A DNA stretch of 5,014 nucleotides, from assembly GCA_002728935.1 (NCBI GenBank), contig PBWF01000081.1, forward strand, positions 1-5,014. Reading direction: 5' to 3'. A model generated the notes under the pieces. That model made no database searches, was not told where the DNA came from, and was given only the letters and a program-made list of their open reading frames with translations. Source of the DNA: Gammaproteobacteria bacterium. Lineage in GTDB: Bacteria; Pseudomonadota; Gammaproteobacteria; Pseudomonadales; Azotimanducaceae_A. Both the position numbers and the translations under genes were made by a program. Shown one piece after another: positions 1-5,014 of the stretch; position 1 is the first letter of the stretch; each line of letters begins with the position of its first letter.

Positions 1-831
1 CTCGGCCACCATGAACATTGAGGCCAGGATGTCATCGATTCGCTCACCCTGGCCCAGTCGATAACCAACCGTCCGGTTTCTGGATTTGGCGCTGGTGCAA
101 GTCGCAACAAGATCGCCCATGCCCGCGAGACCCGCAAAAGTCTCCGGAGCGGCCCCGAGCGCTATTCCAAGGCGTGAGATTTCAGCGAGGCCCCGGGTGA
201 TAAGGGCGGATCGGGTGTTATCACCCGCGCCCAAACCATCGCTCATGCCGGTTGCAATCGCGATGACGTTCTTAAGCACTCCGCATAACTCGCAACCGAC
301 CACATCAGTGTTTCGATAAATTCGAAAAAGAGGGGTATGTAAGGCCTCCTGAATGTCAGCGGTAACATCATCATCATCGAAGGCTAAAACGCTCGCTGCC
401 GCAAAGCCTGCCATGATCTCTTTCGCGAGATTGGGGCCAGTCAAAACCCCCGCCACGGCGCCTTCGCACTCATCGCGTATGATCTCAGTCATTCTGCGCC
501 TGCTCGTGAGTTCCAGCCCTTTACTGACGCTGATCATTGGCGTTCCAGCGGTCACAAAACGTGATGCTTCAGCCAGAACCTGCCTGAAACTCTGTGAGGG
601 AATGGCCACGATAATAATCTCGGCGCCGCTCAGTGAAGCCTCGAGGTCATGGTGAGCTGTTAGATCAGGATGAAGGCTTGCGTCATCAAGGTAACGGGTG
701 AGCGTTTTATGGTCATTGATCTCGTTCACCGAAGCAGCTGACCGCGCCCATAGAGAGACGCTGTGTTTCCTAGACATGAGGTGCGCCAGTGTGGTTCCCC
801 AGCTCCCAGCGCCTAACACGGTGATGTTCAT
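1..831 (-). CDS. gpsA: Glycerol-3-phosphate dehydrogenase [NAD(P)+], 3' end missing
   Basis: This cytoplasmic enzyme interconverts dihydroxyacetone phosphate and sn-glycerol 3-phosphate with NAD(P)H, providing the backbone for phospholipid synthesis. Reading from ATG at 831, the frame is open for 277 codons to the window edge; the family is usually about 330-340 residues, so roughly the last 55-60 are outside. Seen in the translation: an N-terminal nucleotide-binding loop GAGSWGT (residues 7-13), SVSKGLE around Lys104, LTGPNLAKE around Lys137, the C-terminal-domain motif GVLKNVIAIATG with the expected catalytic Lys187, NTRSALITRGLAE (205-217), and GLAGMGDLVATCT with Asp240 followed by SRN (250-252). 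These match the GpsA family throughout and no frameshift is present. The start overlaps the upstream LLM gene stop by four bases and lacks a Shine-Dalgarno sequence (the preceding bases read CCGGTGCCGACCA), which implies translational coupling. The family assignment is secure; the coupling is inferred. Confidence 0.96.
   Translation of the reverse strand, partial: MNITVLGAGSWGTTLAHLMSRKHSVSLWARSAASVNEINDHKTLTRYLDDASLHPDLTAHHDLEASLSGAEIIIVAIPSQSFRQVLAEASRFVTAGTPMISVSKGLELTSRRRMTEIIRDECEGAVAGVLTGPNLAKEIMAGFAAASVLAFDDDDVTADIQEALHTPLFRIYRNTDVVGCELCGVLKNVIAIATGMSDGLGAGDNTRSALITRGLAEISRLGIALGAAPETFAGLAGMGDLVATCTSAKSRNRTVGYRLGQGERIDDILASMFMVAE
828..831 (-). promoter_or_regulatory. ATGA stop/start overlap, LLM gene to gpsA
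   Basis: The gpsA ATG (831-829) and the LLM gene TGA (830-828) share the sequence ATGA on the minus strand. No purine-rich ribosome binding site lies in the 20 bases upstream of this ATG. Such overlaps commonly allow termination-reinitiation, so gpsA translation probably depends on ribosomes finishing the LLM gene. The overlap is seen directly; the coupling is inference. Confidence 0.8.
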
Positions 832-1841
832 TGGTCGGCACCGGTTGGAATGTGTCTGATTGCCGAGAGTGCGTCGACCGAGGTATTGGGGTCGATGGCA
901 ATGGAGTCGGTCAAGCCTCCGAAGTAGTCAGCTACAGCCTCCGCGATTGAGTTGTGGTTGCCCACTGCAGCAAATTCATACACAAGCTCATCGTCGATCA
1001 ATCGTGTCATCTCGTCCCATGATTGGGTCTTGGAGAGAGCCAGCAGTTCTTGGCCAAGACCGGTTTGACCCGATGCTTCGAGCACTGGCCAATAGGCTGG
1101 GGTTGACCCATAAAATGCGATTCGAGAGCGAACCCATTCGAACTGCTTGTTGATCTCTTCCTCGTTACTGCCCGTGACGACAAACCCACCACCCGATATT
1201 TCGAAGTCACTGCGACGCTTCCCTGCCTTTTGAAGCGTTTCCTCAATCAGAGGAAGGATGGTTTCGGTGAGATAGTGGCGACTACAAAACGAATGAAGCA
1301 TTACCCCATCACACTCCCTCGCCGCTAGACGCAACATCGCAGGACCTACGGCCGCAATATGAATAGGGGGCGGGTTGCCCTGTAATCGCGGAGGGGTGAA
1401 ATTTGGCGTCATGAGATTGAAACTGAAGTGCTCGCTTGAGAAATCGAGCCGATCTCCGGTGCTCCAGCTATGCCAAATGGCTCTGATGGCCTGAATGACC
1501 TCGCGCATCCGAGTCGCGGGAGCGGACCAAGGCTGAGAAAAACGGCGCTCGATGTGACTTTTGACCTGGCTCCCTAGGCCTAAAACAAATCGACCTTCGG
1601 AGGCGCGCGCCAATTCCCAAGCAATCTGCGCCGTCACCATCGGGCTTCGGGCAAACGCAATAGCAACGGAGGTTTTCAATTCAAGGGCCTGAGAACCGGC
1701 TGCCGCGATAGATAGCGGGAGAAAAGGATTGAGCCGATTCTCTTGGGTGGAGACGCTCGAAAACCCAGCTGACTCGAGTGTCTTGAGATGGTCAACCAGG
1801 TGTTGGTAGTCAATGCCAGTGATACTGGTAGAAATTTTCAT
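828..1841 (-). CDS. LLM-class (luciferase-like) oxidoreductase, TIGR03617-like, predicted F420-dependent
   Basis: A 337-residue protein of the bacterial luciferase-like monooxygenase superfamily, a flavin- or F420-binding TIM-barrel fold, probably cytoplasmic and without signal peptide. Seen: the N-terminal strand MKISTSITG, a second strand with GFSSVSTQENRLNPFLPL (26-43), LKTSVAIAFARSPMVTAQIAWELARASEGRFVLGLGSQ (55-92, split here by helix and strand), then VKSHIERRF (93-101) with RMREVIQAIRAIW (111-123), PPPIHIAAVGPAMLRLAARECDGVMLHSF (157-185) and a C-terminal region with DDELVYEFAAVG (283-294). The GLGSQVKSHIERRF-x-PW block is typical of the subfamily named TIGR03617, annotated as F420-dependent. 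Cofactor and substrate cannot be read from the sequence, and FMN remains possible. The ATG at 1841 is supported by a strong ribosome binding site five bases upstream and by the conserved N-terminal strand. The gene is followed without a gap by gpsA. Superfamily is secure, subfamily likely, reaction unknown. Confidence 0.92.
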   Translation of the reverse strand: MKISTSITGIDYQHLVDHLKTLESAGFSSVSTQENRLNPFLPLSIAAAGSQALELKTSVAIAFARSPMVTAQIAWELARASEGRFVLGLGSQVKSHIERRFSQPWSAPATRMREVIQAIRAIWHSWSTGDRLDFSSEHFSFNLMTPNFTPPRLQGNPPPIHIAAVGPAMLRLAARECDGVMLHSFCSRHYLTETILPLIEETLQKAGKRRSDFEISGGGFVVTGSNEEEINKQFEWVRSRIAFYGSTPAYWPVLEASGQTGLGQELLALSKTQSWDEMTRLIDDELVYEFAAVGNHNSIAEAVADYFGGLTDSIAIDPNTSVDALSAIRHIPTGADQ

Positions 1842-1846
1842 AGGGT

Positions 1847-1853
1847 CCCCTCC
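1847..1853 (-). promoter_or_regulatory. Strong Shine-Dalgarno site of the LLM gene
   Basis: The minus strand reads GGAGGGG, then ACCCT, then the ATG at 1841. The five-base spacing fixes the start of the LLM gene. It contrasts with the absence of a comparable site before gpsA and before the yeiH-like gene, which are both in overlap with an upstream gene. Confidence 0.8.
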
Positions 1854-1882
1854 AGAGTGACGATAGTCGCACAGCAGAGCGT

Positions 1883-1896
1883 GAGCGTCACCGCTC
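1883..1896. repeat. Small hairpin in the LLM leader
   Basis: GAGCG (1883-1887) and CGCTC (1892-1896) form a perfect five-base-pair stem around a four-base loop. A competing palindrome, GTGAGCGTCAC (1881-1891), overlaps it. On the minus strand this sits about 42-55 bases before the LLM start codon, in what would be its 5' leader. It has no T run and is not a terminator. It may be chance, given its small size. Confidence 0.35.
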
Positions 1897-1940
1897 CCCC
1901 AAATCTATCTACGAGCTTGTCGAGATGACTGCCTGATTCA

Positions 1941-1975
1941 ACAGTTGATTTTGCCCTGACAGGTCCTACAACTGT
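1941..1975. repeat. Nested inverted repeats, candidate operator or RNA hairpin
   Basis: ACAGTTG (1941-1947) is matched by its exact reverse complement CAACTGT (1969-1975). Almost exactly centred between them is a second palindrome, CCTG-A-CAGG (1955-1963). The left arm is itself part of a local palindrome, CAACAGTTG (1939-1947). The nested, nearly concentric layout lies about 100-135 bases upstream of the LLM start. It could be a protein binding site or an RNA stem with internal loops; no known regulator consensus was recognised. Confidence 0.45.
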
Positions 1976-2010
1976 GGCCTTCTGAACCCCCGGCTGTTTG
2001 ATGCACGCTT

Positions 2011-2037
2011 AGCGATGAATCAGTGGTTATCATTGCT
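2011..2037. repeat. Imperfect 8-base inverted repeat downstream of the yeiH-like gene
   Basis: AGCGATGA (2011-2018) and TCATTGCT (2030-2037) pair over eight positions with one non-Watson-Crick position, around an 11-base loop. It lies 63-89 bases beyond the yeiH-like stop. The minus-strand RNA would carry an A-C mismatch at the irregular position and is not followed by a U run, so it is not an intrinsic terminator. It may be incidental. Confidence 0.3.
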
Positions 2038-2099
2038 CGTTGATCGAGGGCGCTGAGGGTCTAAACCCATAGACTTTAAAATGCGGTCGCTCAAACCTC

Positions 2100-3026
2100 C
2101 TACTGTTCGATCAGCACCGCGATAACCAGTGCCGTAGGGATAAGGATTAACCATAGCGATGTCGCATAGCCGATCACACGACCGCTCATTGCTCGAAGCG
2201 CGTTACGGTCGATTTGGATGCCAATCAGAAATAGCGCGGCAATCAGCAGTGCGTCACTCGTTTGGTTAAGGGTCGAATGAAGAAGCCGAGGCCACTCGCC
2301 GGCCGAACCCAAAATCGAAGCGCCGATGAAGAACAACACAAAATAAGGGACTTGCACTCGGCCTTGGTTTGAGGAGCGAAGGCCGATCCAAAGCACGAGC
2401 GGAATTAGCCAGAGCGTCCGGGATAATTTAACCACGGTGGCCGTTTGTGCGGCCTCGACACCGAATGTTTGCGCCGCACCAACGACTGAGGAGGTGTCGT
2501 GGATGGCGAGTGCTGCCCAAACCCCAAATTGCGATTGACTGAGCCCGATCTGTTCTCCGAACCAGGGAAAAACAATGAGCGCCACAAGGTTCAGCAAAAA
2601 AACAATCCCGAGCGCGCAAGCAGTTTCCTCCGCTTTAGCGCCGATGAGCGGCGCCACTGAACCAATAGCGGTGCCACCACAAATGGCGGTTCCACTGGTA
2701 ATGAGGGTGCGATCTGTACCGCCGATAAAGAACAGTCGTGCCAGTGTCACGCCAAGCAGGGCCGCGATAGCGATGTACGCCGCGCCCACAGCGAAATAAA
2801 GCGAGCCTGTCTTCGCGACCTCGGCAATCGCGATATTGAAACCGAGCAACACAATAGCGGTTTGCAGGCACCACTTTGATGTGGCGCTCACGTTGAATGT
2901 GAGGCCTTCACGGCCGAGCATCAAGGCGTAGCTGGCGCCAACGATCAATGCAATTGCAGGAGGCGCAAACGCGATCAGCCCCAAGAGGAGAATGGCTGCC
3001 AAGCCATGGTTCAGTGCAGGTGACAT
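2100..3026 (-). CDS. YeiH family (UPF0324, putative sulfate exporter) membrane protein
   Basis: A 308-residue, strongly hydrophobic inner-membrane protein of the PF03601 family, often annotated as a putative sulfate exporter although the substrate is poorly established. Seen: about nine or ten likely membrane segments, starting at residues 8-37, and the family's conserved blocks: SGTAICGGTAIGSVAPLIGAKAEE (111-134, split by a turn), IHDTSSVVGAA (175-185) and VVKLSRTLWLIPL (198-210). The protein is somewhat shorter than the roughly 350-residue Escherichia coli YeiH, mainly because its N terminus begins close to the first membrane segment. The ATG at 3026 shares one base with the stop of the upstream RND gene, and no good ribosome binding site is present (AGAGGA lies about 14 bases away, too far). 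It is probably translated by coupling to the RND gene. The sequence looks intact. Family is secure; sulfate as substrate is only a family label. Confidence 0.92.
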   Translation of the reverse strand: MSPALNHGLAAILLLGLIAFAPPAIALIVGASYALMLGREGLTFNVSATSKWCLQTAIVLLGFNIAIAEVAKTGSLYFAVGAAYIAIAALLGVTLARLFFIGGTDRTLITSGTAICGGTAIGSVAPLIGAKAEETACALGIVFLLNLVALIVFPWFGEQIGLSQSQFGVWAALAIHDTSSVVGAAQTFGVEAAQTATVVKLSRTLWLIPLVLWIGLRSSNQGRVQVPYFVLFFIGASILGSAGEWPRLLHSTLNQTSDALLIAALFLIGIQIDRNALRAMSGRVIGYATSLWLILIPTALVIAVLIEQ

Positions 3027-3028
3027 CA
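3024..3028 (-). promoter_or_regulatory. TGATG stop/start overlap, RND transporter to yeiH-like gene
   Basis: The RND gene TGA (3028-3026) and the yeiH-like ATG (3026-3024) share one base. The upstream bases AAGTTCACCTG contain no Shine-Dalgarno match at the usual distance. This arrangement suggests reinitiation and co-expression of the two membrane proteins. The overlap is seen; the coupling is inferred. Confidence 0.75.
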
Positions 3029-5014
3029 GGTGAACTTGGTTCCTCTGGTGTGTGAATGGCCAAAGCGTCTGCTAAGTAAGGGTAACACCGTCAAGCTGAT
3101 TGCGAGAAGCGAACCGATAGCGATGGTCAGAAGCAGCCCAATCGAGGCTGCTCCACCGTGTGGACTAAAGGACAGAGAAAAAAAGGTGCCGCAGGTGGTC
3201 AGCCCGCTAAGAACGACCGCTTTATGAGTGGCTGCTACAGCATAACTTGGCCCTGATTGGTCATATCGGTGAATGATATGAATGCCTGTATCGACGCCCA
3301 AGCCGATGATGAGTGGCACCACGAGGATGTTAGCCATGTTTAAGGTTAGCCCCAGCCACTCGGCAATCGCCAGCGTGTAGAGAATTGTTAAGCCGATGGG
3401 GAGAAGCACCAAAACCACCGGTGTGAGGCGTTTGAAGTAGAGTATGAGCAAGGCAATCACGGCGAGAAGCGTGGTCAAGATGGCCTGAAAAAAAGCCTCT
3501 ATCACGACCTCGCCAATCCCCCATTCGACCATGGTCCGCCCAGCAGCCATTGGGTCAATCGAACGGACATCGGCGACAAATTGGTCGGTCTGATCCCTGC
3601 TCGTCAGCGAATGCGACGGTTGAACCGTGACAAGATGCTCGCCTGCCGGCGTTATGAACCTTGATCTAAATCGGTCTGGTAGGGATGCCAGAGTGGGGGC
3701 AGGTGCGGTTAGCATCTGGTTCAACGCTACTTGACTACGGATAAAGGTGGCATGCCACGCTTGTTCCGTCTCTGCCTTCAGAGAAGGATCCTTGAAGTAC
3801 TTGGGCAGCGCATTGGCCAGACGATCAAGGGATTCAGCTTCGGTTTCAGTCAGGCGGGTCCTAGCAAAATCAATGTACTCGCTAATCATGCTGTAGCTTT
3901 CAGCTAGCGTACGCTCGTTACTAACCTCGGGGCTGAGTGGCTCAATCTCTGCGTACTTTTGAGCGAGCTCTTCAAGGATGCGGTCCTTGTCGATGTCATG
4001 AGCTGGTGCAAAATCGAGCGGTAGGTTGACTGCTTTCACTGAGGGGAGTTTCTCTAGACGAGCTTTCAAGGCGCTCGCTGCTTGTTCATTAGAAGCAGTG
4101 AGTTGGATGCTGTAGTCGGTCTCATATCCAGAGGCTTGAAGATCAACCAGTGCTCGCATTGCGGGGGAGTCCGGATTTCGCATGCTGAGGACGTTGTAAT
4201 TGAACTGGGTGTCGAGCGCGATCGCGAGTGCCACGGGCGACCCAACAAGAAAAAGGCAACCAAGCAGGCGGACTCCACGCGGAGTCAAGCGCAATCTGCG
4301 CGGTACTGAGAAGCTTGTGCGTTTGCTTGCGTAATGGTCATGCCATTTGAGATAAGCGGCCGGCACGAACAGTAGCGTCAAGAGAAGAGCGATGAGCATC
4401 CCGGCCGCAGAAATCAATCCAAGTTCCCCTAAACCAAGATAGTCGGTAGGAACAAACGCGAGAAAAGCGATGGCTGATGTGAGCGTGCATAGTCCGAGGG
4501 CAGGCGCCGTGTCCTTAAAGGTTGATTTGAGGCCTTGTTCGTTGACGAATCCATCGGCCATCGCACGGAGAATGAAATGGAGTGAGAAGTCGATCCCGAG
4601 GCCAAAGAACATCACGACAAAAAGCATCGATAGTGTGTTGAAGGAGCCGACGAGTATTGTGGCTGCGCCTAGCGTGAGACAGGAACCTAAGAGCAGTTTG
4701 GCAAAAATGATCCCAATGACCCGAAGAGAGCGCAGGCCAACGCCCAAGATCAAGGCAATGATGACAACCGACAGGGCCCCAGCGATTTCGATGCCCGTGA
4801 GCGCCGCACCGATTTCCTCGTTGGCTAATGCCACTTCCCCCGTTATCGCGACGTCGACGTTAAACGCCTGCGTAGTGAGGGCTGAGATAGCCTCAAGTTG
4901 CGCAACGATCTGTGCATTCGGAAGCGGTTGATCCAGATTTTGCGTCCCTTGCACCACAATAAACTCGAGATACTCGGCTTGGTTTGGGTCAACCAGGGGA
5001 TAGAAGGTCGAAAA
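3026..5014 (-). CDS. RND/MMPL-superfamily transporter resembling HpnN, 5' end missing
   Basis: The last 662 residues of a large inner-membrane RND-superfamily exporter. The frame is open to the window edge, and the upstream residues YPLVDPNQAEYLEFIVVQ continue the first periplasmic domain, so the GTG at 4957 is not the start. Relative to HpnN proteins of roughly 860-890 residues, about 200 N-terminal residues (first membrane helix and most of the first loop) lie outside. Seen, numbered from the window edge: a first helix bundle (about 75-222) with GLGIDFSLHF (138-147) and FVPTDYLGLGELG (187-199); a helix at about 248-268; a second extracytoplasmic domain (about 269-503) including a charged, helix-rich stretch around 340-410; and a second bundle (about 505-648) with GLGVDTGIHIIHRY (571-584) and SFSPHGGAASIGLLL (615-629). 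The duplicated bundles and their Asp-containing GLGxD motifs are RND hallmarks, the Asp being a candidate proton-relay residue. The VPTDY and SPHGG blocks recall HpnN, which moves hopanoids to the outer membrane. No hopanoid gene is in view, so a lipid substrate is inferred only. Confidence 0.9.
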   Translation of the reverse strand, partial: FSTFYPLVDPNQAEYLEFIVVQGTQNLDQPLPNAQIVAQLEAISALTTQAFNVDVAITGEVALANEEIGAALTGIEIAGALSVVIIALILGVGLRSLRVIGIIFAKLLLGSCLTLGAATILVGSFNTLSMLFVVMFFGLGIDFSLHFILRAMADGFVNEQGLKSTFKDTAPALGLCTLTSAIAFLAFVPTDYLGLGELGLISAAGMLIALLLTLLFVPAAYLKWHDHYASKRTSFSVPRRLRLTPRGVRLLGCLFLVGSPVALAIALDTQFNYNVLSMRNPDSPAMRALVDLQASGYETDYSIQLTASNEQAASALKARLEKLPSVKAVNLPLDFAPAHDIDKDRILEELAQKYAEIEPLSPEVSNERTLAESYSMISEYIDFARTRLTETEAESLDRLANALPKYFKDPSLKAETEQAWHATFIRSQVALNQMLTAPAPTLASLPDRFRSRFITPAGEHLVTVQPSHSLTSRDQTDQFVADVRSIDPMAAGRTMVEWGIGEVVIEAFFQAILTTLLAVIALLILYFKRLTPVVLVLLPIGLTILYTLAIAEWLGLTLNMANILVVPLIIGLGVDTGIHIIHRYDQSGPSYAVAATHKAVVLSGLTTCGTFFSLSFSPHGGAASIGLLLTIAIGSLLAISLTVLPLLSRRFGHSHTRGTKFT

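Larger units (their letters stand above)
1842..2099. other. 258-base gap between yeiH-like and LLM genes, dyad-rich, no clear promoter
   Basis: This is the only sizeable non-coding stretch. It lies downstream of the yeiH-like gene and upstream of the LLM gene, both on the minus strand, so it should carry any terminator for the first pair and any promoter for the second. I found no GC-rich hairpin followed by a T run, and no convincing -35/-10 pair: partial matches such as TTGAGC, TCGACA and CTGTCA lack a good -10 partner at 16-18 bases. It contains three small inverted repeats listed separately. The only short reading frame noticed (16 codons, minus, 2020-2070) has no ribosome binding site. 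No tRNA or riboswitch was recognised. Confidence 0.6.

Noticed and set aside
86..319. 77-codon plus-strand reading frame
   Set aside because: It is antisense to the C-terminal catalytic domain of gpsA, including the Lys187 and Asp240 motifs, and is not protein-like.
353..655. 100-codon plus-strand reading frame
   Set aside because: It is antisense to gpsA, whose translation is intact and motif-rich across the same bases. Nothing supports coding on the plus strand.
2020..2070. 16-codon minus-strand reading frame in the gap, a possible leader peptide
   Set aside because: It has no ribosome binding site, no run of regulatory codons and no terminator/antiterminator pair following it.
2069..2099. 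A terminator just after the yeiH-like stop, where the minus strand has TTTTAAA
   Set aside because: The preceding bases form only a short, weak stem (GCG-ACC-GC region) and the T run is only four long, so it does not meet an intrinsic terminator pattern.
4470..4931. 153-codon plus-strand reading frame
   Set aside because: It lies wholly antisense to conserved transmembrane segments of the RND gene, has a low-complexity composition rich in Ser, Ala, Pro, Arg and Lys, and resembles no family I know. It is best explained as a frame shadow.
3026..4957. The RND gene starting at GTG 4957
   Set aside because: The frame stays open to position 5014 and the 19 extra codons encode residues that continue the first extracytoplasmic domain. 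An RND protein starting at 4957 would lack its first membrane helix and most of that domain.
1..5014. Mobile element, CRISPR array, tRNA/rRNA, prophage or defence genes
   Set aside because: No transposase or integrase motifs, spaced direct repeats, cloverleaf sequence or foreign-looking base composition was seen. All four genes belong to familiar chromosomal families.

Overview
The window is a stretch of ordinary-looking bacterial chromosome. All four protein genes lie on the minus strand, so the transcriptional order runs from high to low coordinates: an RND/MMPL-type membrane transporter resembling HpnN (5' end cut off by the window edge), a YeiH-type (UPF0324, 'putative sulfate exporter') membrane protein, a 258-base gap, a luciferase-like (LLM) oxidoreductase of the kind usually annotated as F420-dependent, and gpsA, the NAD(P)+-dependent glycerol-3-phosphate dehydrogenase (3' end cut off). 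Base composition is a little above half G+C by eye and looks even throughout, with no insertion sequence, tRNA, rRNA, CRISPR array or phage gene visible.

The genes form two tightly packed pairs. In the first, the transporter stop and the yeiH-like start share one base (TGATG, 3024-3028). In the second, the LLM stop and the gpsA start share four bases (ATGA, 828-831). Neither downstream gene has a convincing Shine-Dalgarno sequence of its own, while the LLM gene has a strong one (GGAGGGG at 1847-1853). This suggests two translationally coupled pairs. The gap at 1842-2099 holds several inverted repeats but no terminator or sigma-70 promoter that I can defend, so it is unclear whether the pairs are one or two transcription units.

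The organism is most likely a Gram-negative proteobacterium. The RND protein resembles the HpnN subfamily (hopanoid/lipid transporters of diderm bacteria), and GpsA is a typical bacterial sequence. Placement among environmental or marine Gammaproteobacteria is a guess from the gene mix, not something the sequence proves.

Functionally, GpsA supplies sn-glycerol 3-phosphate for phospholipid synthesis and the HpnN-like protein may move lipids out of the inner membrane, so a loose membrane-lipid theme is possible. The roles of the YeiH-like and LLM proteins in it are unknown. I see no clear undescribed system. The points most worth following up are the LLM-gpsA coupling, the RND-YeiH coupling and the dyad-rich gap between them.
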